A stretch of 64,000 nt of DNA from Filimonas effusa. GTDB lineage: Bacteria; Bacteroidota; Bacteroidia; Chitinophagales; Chitinophagaceae. Below the pieces are notes generated by a model. That model did no database searches. It saw only the letters and a list, made by a program, of their open reading frames with translations, and was not told where the DNA came from. Shown here piece by piece: positions 25,244 through 35,474 of this stretch (the first letter of the stretch is position 1; the number at the start of each line of letters is the position of its first letter). The translations under genes were made by a program, and so were the position numbers. The DNA is taken from contig NZ_SDHZ01000001.1 of assembly GCF_004118675.1 (NCBI RefSeq), positions 1,612,001 to 1,676,000 on the forward strand, read 5' to 3'.

Positions 25244-26674
25244 TTACTTCCAGCCACCTCCCAGTGCCTGATAAATATTTACCATAACATTCATCTGCTG
25301 CTTCTTTGTTTCTATTAACTCAAATTTAGATTCCAGTGCATCACGCTGTGTCATCAGCACCTCCATATAATCTGCACGGGCCGATTTGAAAAGATCATTT
25401 GAAATATCTATCGATTGGGTCAACGCCTGTACCTGCCTGGATTTCAGGTCATAGCTTTTCTCCAGGTTTCCCATCTTCGATAATTGATTGGCTACTTCTA
25501 CATACGCATTAAGAATAGTGCGCTCGTAATTATACACCGCCTGTACCTGCTTTGCATTAGCCGTATAATAAGCAGCCTTGATAGCATTTTTATTTACCAG
25601 CGGCGCAACCAGCTCACCCGCCAGTGAATACAGCATAGACTCAGGCGTTCTCACGATATAAGACGGATTAAAAGCCTGGTATCCCAATGCCGCAGAGATT
25701 CCCAGCGAAGGATAAAACTCAGCTCTGGCCGCCTTTATATCCAGTCTCGCAGCAGCTAGGTCCAGCTCCGCCTGCTTAATATCCGGCCTGTTCGCCAGTA
25801 ACTGTGACGGAAGGCCTGCGTAAACAGTATTAGGCAGGAGATTGCCAAAAGCCTGGCCATCTCTCGGAATAGGCTGAGGATAACGTCCCAGTAAAAAGTT
25901 GATCCTGTTTTCAGTTTCGGTGATCTTCTGTTGTATATCATACAAAAGACTCCTTGTACTGAAAACTTCAGCCTCAAACTTACGTACAGCCAGCTCTGTT
26001 ACCCGTGTAGCTTCTTTTTGCAGCTTCACGATCTCAAGCGCATTGCTTTGAATATCGATATTCTGCTTTACAATATCCAGTTGGTTATCTAATGCCAGCA
26101 ATTCATAGTAGGAGTTCGCCACTTCAGCAACCAGGTTGGTCACCACAAAATTCCTGCCCTCTACAGTCGACAGGAAACGCATTACCGCAGCCTTTTTGGC
26201 ATTACGCAGTTTATGCCAGATGTCAACTTCCCATTGAGCATAGGCCGCTACAAGAAAATCCGGTAGCGGATCAGGCATCTCTTTCCCGGGCTTTATTTCA
26301 GTGGTGGCATCACCAGCCCCCTGGCTGGTGTACCTTCCCACTTTTTCTATCCCCGCAGCTGCCTTTATACCAACAGAAGGCAACAACTCTCCTTTTCTGG
26401 CCCTGATTTCATTCCTGGCTACCTCAATTTCCTGCAGCGTAATATTCAGTTCCTGGTTATTCTTAAGAGCCGTATCTATCAAAGCATTTAAATAGGGATC
26501 CCTGAAATACTCGCTCCATTTCACAGCAGCCGTATTCGTAGTATCCTTTGTGCCGTTATAACTGGCAGGCACCTCCTTATTAGCTGTCTTTTCTACCAGC
26601 GACGGCACATGGCAGGCCGCAGCCAATGAGATACAAGCTATCCCCGCCACCCTGCATATTCTGTTTCTAAACAT
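25244..26674 (-). CDS. Outer-membrane efflux channel, TolC/NodT family lipoprotein
   Basis: 476 residues from ATG 26674 (MFRNRICRVAGIACISLAAAC), with a lipobox ending at Cys. Two repeats of the OEP domain form the helical barrel (about 65-250 and 280-470), including ANRPDIKQAELDLAAARLDIKAARAEFYPSLGIS. It is the exit channel of a tripartite pump and is the last gene of the operon; its start codon overlaps the end of the RND gene by 8 bases, showing translational coupling. Confidence 0.93.
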   Translation of the reverse strand: MFRNRICRVAGIACISLAAACHVPSLVEKTANKEVPASYNGTKDTTNTAAVKWSEYFRDPYLNALIDTALKNNQELNITLQEIEVARNEIRARKGELLPSVGIKAAAGIEKVGRYTSQGAGDATTEIKPGKEMPDPLPDFLVAAYAQWEVDIWHKLRNAKKAAVMRFLSTVEGRNFVVTNLVAEVANSYYELLALDNQLDIVKQNIDIQSNALEIVKLQKEATRVTELAVRKFEAEVFSTRSLLYDIQQKITETENRINFLLGRYPQPIPRDGQAFGNLLPNTVYAGLPSQLLANRPDIKQAELDLAAARLDIKAARAEFYPSLGISAALGYQAFNPSYIVRTPESMLYSLAGELVAPLVNKNAIKAAYYTANAKQVQAVYNYERTILNAYVEVANQLSKMGNLEKSYDLKSRQVQALTQSIDISNDLFKSARADYMEVLMTQRDALESKFELIETKKQQMNVMVNIYQALGGGWK

Positions 26675-29600
26675 TATGATCAATTTCTTCGGTTAAGGGA
26701 TTCTCATCTTCATCTTTGATGAGCTTGCGTTTGGCGGCAATACTGCCGAATATGTAATAAAGCCCCGGCACCACAATTACACCGAAGACAGTACCGAACA
26801 ACATACCACCTGCTGCTGCAGATCCGATGGTTCTGTTACCTACCGCTCCGGGACCAGAAGCAAATACCAGCGGTATCAAACCTGCGATAAATGCAAACGA
26901 AGTCATCAATATCGGCCGGAAACGAACCTTGGCGCCCAGTATCGCAGCGTCAAGCACCGATAAGCCTGCCCTGTGTTTCTGCGCAGCAAATTCAACGATC
27001 AGTACAGCGTTCTTACCCAGCAAACCAATCAGCATCACCAGTCCAATCTGTGCGTAAATATTATTCTCCAATCCCATTAGCTTCAATAACAGGAATGCAC
27101 CAAAAACACCTGCCGGTAAAGAAAGTATCACAGAAAACGGCAATACGAAACTTTCATATTGTGCCGAAAGGATCATATAGATAAACCCAAGACATATCAG
27201 GAAAATAAAGATCGCCTCGTTGCCACGTGCCACTTCGTCTTTGGTGATACCAGCCCAGTCTATGCCATAACCCCTGGGAAGGGTTTTCTTCGCAACTTCA
27301 TTAACAGCTTTAATAGCCTCCCCGCTACTGTACCCGGGAGCAGCCGAACCGCTGATCTCGGCAGCTGTATACATGTTATACCGCGTTATCTCGCTAAGTC
27401 CGTATACCTTCTCCATTTTCATAAATGCAGACATGGGCACCATTTCATCGCGGTCGTTCTTTACATACAACTTAAGGATATCCTCCGGCAAAGCCCTGTA
27501 CTGCGGAGCTGCCTGAACCATTACCTTGTATAAACGGCCAAATTTGATGAAACCCGTTTCGTAGTTACTGCCTATTAACGTAGACAATGTGGTCATAGCA
27601 TTATCGATAGAAACGCCTTTCTGCTGCGCTATTTCATTATCGATCTTCAGCATGTATTGCGGGAAGCTGGCACTATAGAAAGAGAAGATAGATGTAAGCT
27701 CGCGACGTTTTGCCAGCTCTTTTATAAACTCCTTGTTTACATCTTCCATCCTTTTATAATCGTTACCACCCGTTTTATCAAGCAAACGCAATTCAAATCC
27801 GCCGGCAGCACCATAACCAGGTACAGATGGCGGCTGGAAAAATTCGATAGTAGCGCCTGGTATCTCTTTCGACTTCTCTTCAAGTTCAAGGATAATATCC
27901 TGGGCCGATTGCTTCCGTTCACTCCAGTCCTTCAGGTTAATCAAACAGGTACCGGAGTTCGACCCCGTACCTTCTGTCAGTACCTCATACCCTGCCAGTG
28001 CTGAAACTGATTGTATTCCTTCTATATGCTCCGCAATCCTTTGCAGCCTGCCGGAGATCTCATTCGTCCTCTCCAGTGAGGAACCGGGTGGCGTTTGAAT
28101 GATGGCATAGATCATACCCTGGTCTTCACCGGGAATAAATCCCGATGGCACATCATTACTGATAAACCAGGTGCCAATACAGAAAAGAATAAGAATACCG
28201 AAAGTAACTACCCTGCGATTGACAATACCTCCCAGAACCCACTGGTATTTACCCGTAAGTTTATCAAACCCTCTGTTAAAGCCACCAAGGAACCGCACCA
28301 GCGGGGTTTTCTTTTTCGGTTTACCATGATTATTTTTCAGGATAATAGCACAAAGGGCAGGTGTAAGCGTAAGCGCAACGATACCCGACAGGATAATAGC
28401 CGTTGCCATCGTAATAGAAAACTGCCTGTAGAAAATACCTACCGGCCCCGACATAAACGCCACCGGTATAAATACCGCAGCCATCAGGAACGTAATCGCT
28501 ATAATGGCCCCGCTGATTTCATGTATCACCTTTTTGGTAGCGGCATATGGCGAAAGATGCTCCTCTTCCATCTTGGCATGCACCGCCTCAATGACCACAA
28601 TGGCATCATCTACCACCACCCCGATAGCCAGCACCAGCGCAAATAAAGTGATCAGGTTCAGGGTAAGCCCAAAAAACTGCATGAATACAAAGGTCCCGAT
28701 CAGCGACACCGGCACCGCCAGCGCCGGAATAAGCGTAGAACGCCAGTCGCCAAGGAACAAAAACACGACAAGCCCTACCAGTATAAAAGCCTCACCTAAG
28801 GTATGAAGTACCTTTTCAATAGAAGCATCCAGGAACTTCGATACGTCATAGCTGATCTCATAATCCATTCCTTTCGGGAATGAATTCGCCTTGATCTCTT
28901 TCAGCTTCGCCTTTACATCTTTAATGACCTGGCTTGCATTACTGCCGTACGATTGCTTCAATACAATCGCAGCAGAGGGCCTGTCATTAAGATTGGAATA
29001 AATATCATACATCGCACTGCCAAACTCTATATCCGCTACATCTTTCAAATGCAGGATCTCTCCGTTTGCGTTAGAGCGAAGAATTACATTTCCATATTCC
29101 TCTTTGGTGCTAAACCTGCCCGAATACTTCAATACATACTCAAAAGCCTGCGAACGCTTCCCGGAGCTCTCGCCCGTTTTACCGGGAGAGGCTTCAAGAC
29201 TTTGTTCTGCCAGCGCTTTCATCACTTCCTCGGCAGAGATCTTATAAGCCAGCATCCTGTCCGGCTTCAGCCATATGCGCATCGCATATTCCCGCGTACC
29301 CAGGATCTTGGCCGTACCTACGCCATTGATCCTGCGTAATTCAGGCAGGATATTGATATCGGCATAGTTATAAAGAAACTTCTCTTCAGCATGATTATCG
29401 GAACTGTACAGGTTCACATACATCAGCATGTTTGGCTGCTCCCTCGTGATCTGAACGCCTTCACGAACTACAAGCGGCGGCAGTTTATTCACTACCGAGG
29501 CCACCCTGTTCTGAACGTTCAGAGAAGCCTGGTCCGGGTCAGTACCTAAATCAAACACAACCTGTATAGAGGCTTCACCGTCGTTACCGGCATCAGAAGC

Positions 29601-29834
29601 CATATATTTCATACCCGGAACGCCATTGATAGCCCGCTCCAGCGGAATGATAACAGATTTAATTAATAACTCACCATTGGCGCCAGGGTACTCGGCGGTA
29701 ACATTCACCGTGGGCGGAGAGATCGCCGGAAACTGTGTCACCGGCAGATGCATGATACCCAGCACACCCAGGAAAACAATAACAAGTGAAATGACTATAG
29801 AAAGGACAGGCCTTCTAATAAATTTACTAAACAT
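26667..29834 (-). CDS. RND multidrug efflux pump, HAE1 family inner-membrane transporter
   Basis: 1055 residues, the usual length. Twelve membrane helices with two large periplasmic loops. N-terminal MFSKFIRRPVLSIVISLVIV, the proton-relay Asp-Asp pair in TM4 (LAIGVVVDDAIVVIEAV), and the motif GxxxRFRPILMTSFAFIAGL in the second half mark an AcrB-type hydrophobe/amphiphile exporter. It works with the adaptor 24 bases upstream and the channel overlapping downstream. Substrates cannot be told from sequence. Confidence 0.96.
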   Translation of the reverse strand: MFSKFIRRPVLSIVISLVIVFLGVLGIMHLPVTQFPAISPPTVNVTAEYPGANGELLIKSVIIPLERAINGVPGMKYMASDAGNDGEASIQVVFDLGTDPDQASLNVQNRVASVVNKLPPLVVREGVQITREQPNMLMYVNLYSSDNHAEEKFLYNYADINILPELRRINGVGTAKILGTREYAMRIWLKPDRMLAYKISAEEVMKALAEQSLEASPGKTGESSGKRSQAFEYVLKYSGRFSTKEEYGNVILRSNANGEILHLKDVADIEFGSAMYDIYSNLNDRPSAAIVLKQSYGSNASQVIKDVKAKLKEIKANSFPKGMDYEISYDVSKFLDASIEKVLHTLGEAFILVGLVVFLFLGDWRSTLIPALAVPVSLIGTFVFMQFFGLTLNLITLFALVLAIGVVVDDAIVVIEAVHAKMEEEHLSPYAATKKVIHEISGAIIAITFLMAAVFIPVAFMSGPVGIFYRQFSITMATAIILSGIVALTLTPALCAIILKNNHGKPKKKTPLVRFLGGFNRGFDKLTGKYQWVLGGIVNRRVVTFGILILFCIGTWFISNDVPSGFIPGEDQGMIYAIIQTPPGSSLERTNEISGRLQRIAEHIEGIQSVSALAGYEVLTEGTGSNSGTCLINLKDWSERKQSAQDIILELEEKSKEIPGATIEFFQPPSVPGYGAAGGFELRLLDKTGGNDYKRMEDVNKEFIKELAKRRELTSIFSFYSASFPQYMLKIDNEIAQQKGVSIDNAMTTLSTLIGSNYETGFIKFGRLYKVMVQAAPQYRALPEDILKLYVKNDRDEMVPMSAFMKMEKVYGLSEITRYNMYTAAEISGSAAPGYSSGEAIKAVNEVAKKTLPRGYGIDWAGITKDEVARGNEAIFIFLICLGFIYMILSAQYESFVLPFSVILSLPAGVFGAFLLLKLMGLENNIYAQIGLVMLIGLLGKNAVLIVEFAAQKHRAGLSVLDAAILGAKVRFRPILMTSFAFIAGLIPLVFASGPGAVGNRTIGSAAAGGMLFGTVFGVIVVPGLYYIFGSIAAKRKLIKDEDENPLTEEIDHNV

Positions 29835-29858
29835 GCAAAATGTGTTTGGGTACTTATT

Positions 29859-30941
29859 TTATTCCGTTCTCAATCTTAAATGGGTGACTACTTCCTTGGG
29901 ATCCTGGTATTTATAAGACACCTTCTCGTTATCCTTGACCTTTTGTACCCCTTCCAGCAGAATATTATCACCTTCCGAAAGCCCGCCGCTAACCACGTAA
30001 AGATCTGGCAGCTCGGCACCGATGGTGATCTCTCTCGACTTGGCAACATTATCTTTACCTACTACAAACACATAACGCTTGTCCTGTATTTCATAAGTCG
30101 CTTTCTGAGGAATAACCAACACATTTTTGAGGGAAACTGTCATCTGTATCTTACCGGTTTCACCATGCCTGAGCAGCCTGCTGGCATTAGGAAACACAGC
30201 CCTGAAAGCAATATTGCCCGTTTCGTTATTGAACTCGCTTTCTATGGTTTCAACAACGCCGGACGAAGTGAACATACGCCCATTAGCAAGTAACAGGTTC
30301 ACCTTCGTTTTACCAGCCGACTTTGCATTAGCCTGGTAATCGAGATATTCAGGCTCGGAAACGTTAAAATAAACATACATCTGGCTGTTGTCCGACAAAC
30401 TGGTCAACAGCTCTCCTTCATCTACAAGACTGCCAAGTTTTAAAGGCAAACGGTCTATAATACCGTCAAAAGGCGCCCTTATTTCGGTGAACTCAAGATG
30501 AACCTTAGCCAACGCTGCCTCCGCCTTGGCATGATCCAGTTTCGCATTGGCCATAGCCAGTTCATTTTTCGATACCACGTTTCTGTCGGCCAGCGCCTTG
30601 GTATTCTGAACTTCTATCTCGGCAACTTTAGCCTCGGCCTGGGCCTTCAGTAACTCAGCTTCATAGATCTTCGGCATGATCTTAAACAACAACTGCCCCG
30701 CTTTTACAAACTGCCCCTCATCAACATAAATATTTTGCAGGTAACCCTTTTCCTGCGCCCGCAGCTCTATATTCCGTATAGAACGGATCTGGGAAACATA
30801 CTCCTGCACAACAGAAGTATCGACTTTCAAAGGACTGGTAACGAAATAACTACTTGAACCTTCCTTTTCTTCTTTTTTGGATTTACAGCTTGTATGGCAC
30901 AAAACGGCGCACAAGCTCATAAGCATGAGAATTCTCTTCAT
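29859..30941 (-). CDS. RND efflux periplasmic adaptor, lipoprotein
   Basis: 360 residues; lipoprotein signal with Cys19 (VLCHTSC). Barrel-sandwich hybrid (about 55-185, RAQEKGYLQNIYVDEGQFVKAGQ then FTEIRAPFDGIIDRL), an alpha-hairpin between (80-150), and beta-barrel and membrane-proximal domains after that. It links the inner-membrane pump to the TolC-type channel. First gene of the three-gene efflux operon; a hypothetical secreted-protein gene lies 154 bases upstream on the same strand. Confidence 0.95.
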   Translation of the reverse strand: MKRILMLMSLCAVLCHTSCKSKKEEKEGSSSYFVTSPLKVDTSVVQEYVSQIRSIRNIELRAQEKGYLQNIYVDEGQFVKAGQLLFKIMPKIYEAELLKAQAEAKVAEIEVQNTKALADRNVVSKNELAMANAKLDHAKAEAALAKVHLEFTEIRAPFDGIIDRLPLKLGSLVDEGELLTSLSDNSQMYVYFNVSEPEYLDYQANAKSAGKTKVNLLLANGRMFTSSGVVETIESEFNNETGNIAFRAVFPNASRLLRHGETGKIQMTVSLKNVLVIPQKATYEIQDKRYVFVVGKDNVAKSREITIGAELPDLYVVSGGLSEGDNILLEGVQKVKDNEKVSYKYQDPKEVVTHLRLRTE

Positions 30942-31095
30942 AAATAAGTATGCCTTCTAAAGCATTCCGGTTTTCTTGATAATTTCTATTTAGAGGTGCA
31001 TAAACCCAATAGCATGAACGCTACGGGAAGCAAAGCAGTAAAAACAGTTTGAGAAATAAACAGGTTAACCTATAACCTGGAAGAAGCTGATAACA

Positions 31096-31518
31096 TCAGA
31101 TCCGGATCGCCCGGTACAGGATAAACCGGCAGGACTCGTTATGAAAAGAATGGTAACTGAACGGCAGGCGGTTATTGGAATACCAATAGCAGCAAACAGG
31201 AGGCCGGGCATTAAAGAAGGTGATACAATATTCGTCTACATCCGACTGTCTTCTGCAGGAAGAAGTTTCTTCCTCCTCCTCAATTTCTGTTTCGCTTAAA
31301 TAATCGCTTCCATTTTCCGGGTTTGGAAAATCTGCCGCATAGAAAAGGGCCAATACCCCTTGTTGCAGTGTGCTCCGGTGGTATATTACCGGCTGTTTTA
31401 CACCAGCCTTTCCTGAAGCAGCCCTGATAGTATTTTGACCGGTAGCGGCAAAAAGATGGCTGTTCTCCCCGTAAAGGAGAACACACAATAGGAGCGAAAA
31501 CCTAATAAGCCATTTCAT
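31096..31518 (-). CDS. Small secreted hypothetical protein
   Basis: 140 residues with a clear signal peptide (MKWLIRFSLLLCVLLYGE, cleavage near FAATGQ, about 27). The mature part has an acidic run (ETEIEEEEETSS) and a C-terminal part rich in Cys, Tyr and Phe. No family is recognised. It is upstream of and co-oriented with the efflux operon and could be its first gene, but the 154-base gap leaves this open. Confidence 0.5.
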   Translation of the reverse strand: MKWLIRFSLLLCVLLYGENSHLFAATGQNTIRAASGKAGVKQPVIYHRSTLQQGVLALFYAADFPNPENGSDYLSETEIEEEEETSSCRRQSDVDEYCITFFNARPPVCCYWYSNNRLPFSYHSFHNESCRFILYRAIRI

Positions 31519-32270
31519 GATTTGACATCAAAAATAGCAGGAAGTTGACAAAATAGTACAAATAGCAAATTGTTAAATAAATTTAATCTGGCTTTTTCAC
31601 CCCTGCCTCCAGTAAGCAGCCCTGTCCTTGCCCCCGGCAAACTCCCTCCCAAACAAGGAGTTATACACCACCTGTCTGCCCAATCCGGCTTACCGGTACC
31701 TGTGGCCGCAATCACTCATCCCCCCCGCCAACAAAACAGTAATATATTACCCGGTAACATTTTACTGGATCCCAACCCGTACAGCAATATACCACCTCAC
31801 TCCCATCGATACCCAGCTTTCAGTATTTCCGGTATCTTTTAACCACCAACACTGGCAACCGCTCTTCGGTTAACTTTACATGAAACATCCCGGCGAATAG
31901 AATACTTTTTTCTTAAAACAAATTTTATGATTATTTTCATCGCAGTAACACCTGAACAATCTTCTTTTGCTTACCGGACCTGTTGCTGTTGACCAGAATG
32001 ATTGCTTACTGGAACAAGAACACACATTGCCTATACGTATCTAAAACCGCAGTTATGCAAACACACCCTTATACCTATGTGCTGCACTATTCCCCCCCGG
32101 ATGTATCTCCTCCAATACAACAATGCACTGGCAGCGCCATAAGTCATCGGGCCGCATCAGCCCGGCCCTCACAACTGTGCGTTAGCAAAGCCCCCCACGC
32201 CTCGGTTTTACCAGCTCAAAAAGCCTTCACACAAAAACGCAATTATATACATACTCAAATCAAATAAACA
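31519..32270. other. 752-base region without a convincing gene
   Basis: The stretch is C-rich on the plus strand and contains open frames in several phases (for example 31983-32267 on the plus strand), but none has a ribosome-binding signal, family motif or reasonable composition. It must hold the promoter of the endonuclease gene at 32271. No repeats or att-like sites were noticed. Confidence 0.5.
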
Positions 32271-34130
32271 ATGGCAAAACAAACCGGTTACCAAATCAAC
32301 TTCATGGGCGTATCTGTACCCTTTCCCCAGCTGAGCGCTGGCCAGTTGAAAGACCTGGCAAGAACAGATGAAAAGAAAACCGGGGAGCTGAAATACCCGC
32401 ATTTCAGTGTATTCCTGAGCAGCTCCCGGTGTTTCCCATTCTTCACCGCCACAAACATCGATGGAAAGCTGTTTAAAAAGATCCCAAGAAAAGAAGTCTT
32501 CCCCAGCGGCAACGACGAATGGTCGCTTGATGAAAGGGCTGCCGACTTCCAATGGGGCGCTCACCTGTACTCCGCTCAGAAAAGCGATTTTCAGCGCGGT
32601 CACATGACTAAAAGAGAAGACCCCCAATGGGGCGAAACCGTTGAAATAGCAAGAGAAGCAGCGCAGGCAACATTCCGTTTCGCCAACTGCGTACCACAAA
32701 TGGGCGAACTCAATACAGAAGATTGGGGCAAACTCGAAACATATATCTTAACCAAACAAAGTGTACCGGAAAAACTAAAGGTCAGCGTATTTACAGGGCC
32801 GGTACTATCCGCTAACGACCCGGTATTCGTTACGGAAGTAGACGGCTATGAAGTGCAGATACCTACCCTGTTCTGGAAAATTGTTTATTACCTCGATGAA
32901 ACGGGCACCTTAAGCCGCGCCGGCTTCCTTATGGGCCAGGAAAATGCCTTATTCGAAAAGAAGATCGTAGTGCGCCGTACAAAAGCCGCCATCGCAGAAG
33001 CAGCCGATTTTTCAGTCAGCTACTTCCAGGATTTTGAAGATGCAGCCATTTACCAGGTGAACATCAGCACTATCGAAAAACTCTCAAAACTTAAATTTCC
33101 TCCGGCACTGGAACCCTACCACGACGACCGCCCCCTCAAACTGGTCGTCGACAAAGTCCAGGTAGGCCCGCATATCGCAGCCATCTCAGACCAGGAAGCG
33201 TTGAATATGGACGAAAATGAAACCTTCCGTTTTCAATTCTCCAACATGAAAACAATCGCACTCCCCAACGCCGCAACCACCGCCCCTGCCGGAGTAGCCA
33301 CAGCAGCAGGCATCGCCGGTACGGTAAGCGCCTCCGCAGCAGGGCCTGCCGGACAGTATACCGGGGAAATGAGAAAACACTTCGGCTATCACGCCACCTG
33401 GCTCCCTAACACGCCACTGGCGCTTGGCGACGTTGGTATTATGAAAGGCGATGTTTTCATCAAAGTATCCGACCTCGCCGCACGTGGCGTAAGCTTTCAA
33501 AAAGGTTTCCCTGAAACAAACCCCAAACCTGCCGACATAGATTACAGCTCAAAAGGCGCGGTATCTATGACAACAAAATTAGCCGGTAAAGCAGCCCCGG
33601 TCGGCAGCGCACTTACAGATGTCGATGCCGGTGTCATCATTGAATTTTCGAAGGAAAATGCCATCATATTCCAGGCAAACGGCACACTGGTGCATGCTAT
33701 CGAAGACACACTGGAAGTAGGCGCGCAGATCATAGAACTATTCAAAGCAGGCAAATGGGATAAGAACTGGGTAGTAATAACAGAACTGGTATCTGCTGAA
33801 AGCGAAACCCTGCTTATAGCCAGCGGCAAAAACATGAAAGTGGAACTGAAGGCCAATGCAAACATCTCAGCAGCCTCCCTGAATATCGCCGACACCCAAT
33901 TCGGCTTTACACTCCAGGGTTCCAGTTCATTACAAACAAAAATAGTAGCCAGCCAGGGCCTTACCCCATTGTTCCGCCTCATGAAATTAAGATCTCAGCT
34001 GTTTAGCCCCCTTGAATTCAGCATCGCAGGCGTCTCCCCGCTCGATATGCTCACACCCGAAGACGCCTCAGATCCTGCCAACAATGGAAAGATCCAGTTT
34101 AACTACCTGGAAGAATACAACCGTTCATAA
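32271..34130 (+). CDS. DNA/RNA non-specific endonuclease with large unknown C-terminal domain
   Basis: 619 residues, no signal peptide. The N-terminal half (about 40-270) is a beta-beta-alpha-metal nuclease of the NucA/EndoG type: the catalytic His lies in FQRGHMTKRED (RGH motif, with Gln in place of the usual Asp before it), and ANCVPQMGELNTEDWGKLE gives the metal-binding Asn and following helix. A small-residue linker (about 325-362, Ala/Thr/Gly-rich) leads to a second domain (about 363-615) rich in beta strands, with WVVITELVSAESETLLIA and LTPLFRLMKLR. I do not recognise this domain for certain. It is followed 25 bases later by a subtilase gene. Being cytosolic, the nuclease would attack nucleic acid inside the cell. 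Confidence 0.88.
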   Translation: MAKQTGYQINFMGVSVPFPQLSAGQLKDLARTDEKKTGELKYPHFSVFLSSSRCFPFFTATNIDGKLFKKIPRKEVFPSGNDEWSLDERAADFQWGAHLYSAQKSDFQRGHMTKREDPQWGETVEIAREAAQATFRFANCVPQMGELNTEDWGKLETYILTKQSVPEKLKVSVFTGPVLSANDPVFVTEVDGYEVQIPTLFWKIVYYLDETGTLSRAGFLMGQENALFEKKIVVRRTKAAIAEAADFSVSYFQDFEDAAIYQVNISTIEKLSKLKFPPALEPYHDDRPLKLVVDKVQVGPHIAAISDQEALNMDENETFRFQFSNMKTIALPNAATTAPAGVATAAGIAGTVSASAAGPAGQYTGEMRKHFGYHATWLPNTPLALGDVGIMKGDVFIKVSDLAARGVSFQKGFPETNPKPADIDYSSKGAVSMTTKLAGKAAPVGSALTDVDAGVIIEFSKENAIIFQANGTLVHAIEDTLEVGAQIIELFKAGKWDKNWVVITELVSAESETLLIASGKNMKVELKANANISAASLNIADTQFGFTLQGSSSLQTKIVASQGLTPLFRLMKLRSQLFSPLEFSIAGVSPLDMLTPEDASDPANNGKIQFNYLEEYNRS

Positions 34131-34155
34131 CCCTTAACTATAAAACCACATTTAC

Positions 34156-35445
34156 ATGAAAAAACCAATACTGGGTAAAAGAACCTTCCTGCGCGATAAC
34201 ACCGTACCGGCTATAGCCTTCGAGAAAGCAATGACCATACGTCATAGAAACACTTTCTCCATAGCAGCCGGCGAAGAACAGAATGAACCATTATACACAG
34301 GAAGATATATTGCCGTTTTAAAAGAAGGCGCCGACGATTTCAAACACGCCAGGAAAGTCTTTACCAACAACGCCGGCATGAAGATCTCCAGCATCAACGA
34401 CTTTAACGCAAACAACTATGCAGCCGCAAACGAAGTTGACGCGGATGTTATCACCTACGACCAGCTCGGCGTAGCCCTTATCAGCGGAGAACCGGAACAG
34501 ATCAGCACAGTGTCGGCAATGGCAGATAATGAATACATCATCATCCCCGAAAGGATCGCCTATGTGCCAGAAGACCTGCCCGCCCTCGCCGACAGGGATG
34601 TCGCTACATGGGGCCTGAACTGCACCGACGTACTGAAGTCAACCTATACCGGCAATGGCGTTAAAGTAGCCATCCTCGACACCGGTTTCACAATGAACCA
34701 CCCCGACTTTGCCGGCCGCAACATCACAGCCCAGTCTTTCGTAGACGGCGACACCGATCCAATGGATCATCATGGCCACGGCACACATTGTACCGGAACC
34801 GCCTGCGGCGGTATAGATGCCAACGGTCTTCGTTACGGCGTAGCCACCAAAGCCGATATTTATATAGGAAAGGTCCTGGGTAACAACGGCAGCGGCTCAC
34901 AACAGTCTATCTGGAACGGCATCCTATGGGCAGCCGATAGCGGCTGCAAAGTGATCTCTATGTCGCTCGAAAGCCCCGTTTTCCCAGGACAGAATTACGA
35001 CCTCACCTATGAGCGCTTTGCTAAGTATGCAAGCGCAAAAGGAGCGATCGTAATTGCGGCAGCAGGTAATGGCAGTAAACGCAACTGGGGCCACTTTACA
35101 CCCGTTAGCAGCCCTGCAGACTGCCCTTCAGTTCTCGCCGTTGCCGCACTCGACTCCAACATGAATGTTGCCGACTTCTCAAACAGGTGTATCAACCCCA
35201 CCGCACAGGTAGATATCGCGGCCCCCGGTTACGACATCTATTCCTCCTGGACACTGCCCCAGCGCTACAACAGGATTCACGGAACCAGCATGGCAACCCC
35301 GCACGTCGCAGGAATACTGGCACTATTATGGGAACAGTACCCTAACTATTCCCCCTCAGAAATTACCGTGGAATTGTTTAAATTTGCTAAGAGACTGGCG
35401 CTTCCATCAATCGATGTCGGAATTGGGTTAGTAATGGCAAAGTAA
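34156..35445 (+). CDS. Cytosolic subtilisin-like serine protease (S8) with own propeptide
   Basis: 429 residues. No signal peptide: it starts MKKPILGKRTFLRDNTVP. An inhibitor-I9-like prodomain occupies about 45-130 (GRYIAVLKEG ... AYVPED). The catalytic triad of the subtilase family is complete: Asp in VAILDTGFTMNHPD (about 175), His in DHHGHGTHCTG (about 205) and Ser in HGTSMATPHVAG (about 380), with the oxyanion Asn in AAAGNGS. It lies between the endonuclease gene (25-base gap) and a small gene that resembles a propeptide-type inhibitor (29-base gap). Codons end in C more often than in neighbouring genes. Confidence 0.93.
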   Translation: MKKPILGKRTFLRDNTVPAIAFEKAMTIRHRNTFSIAAGEEQNEPLYTGRYIAVLKEGADDFKHARKVFTNNAGMKISSINDFNANNYAAANEVDADVITYDQLGVALISGEPEQISTVSAMADNEYIIIPERIAYVPEDLPALADRDVATWGLNCTDVLKSTYTGNGVKVAILDTGFTMNHPDFAGRNITAQSFVDGDTDPMDHHGHGTHCTGTACGGIDANGLRYGVATKADIYIGKVLGNNGSGSQQSIWNGILWAADSGCKVISMSLESPVFPGQNYDLTYERFAKYASAKGAIVIAAAGNGSKRNWGHFTPVSSPADCPSVLAVAALDSNMNVADFSNRCINPTAQVDIAAPGYDIYSSWTLPQRYNRIHGTSMATPHVAGILALLWEQYPNYSPSEITVELFKFAKRLALPSIDVGIGLVMAK

Positions 35446-35474
35446 TATTAAAGTAATATTTAAAATTTACTGAG

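Noticed and set aside
28000-28650. 183-codon plus-strand frame over the RND gene
   Set aside because: Antisense shadow of the efflux transporter; residues are basic and low in hydrophobics in a pattern typical of reversed membrane-protein codons.
31983-32267. 94-codon open frame upstream of the endonuclease
   Set aside because: Composition (many Pro, Ser, His, Cys) is not protein-like, no start signal or family match; probably untranslated upstream region.
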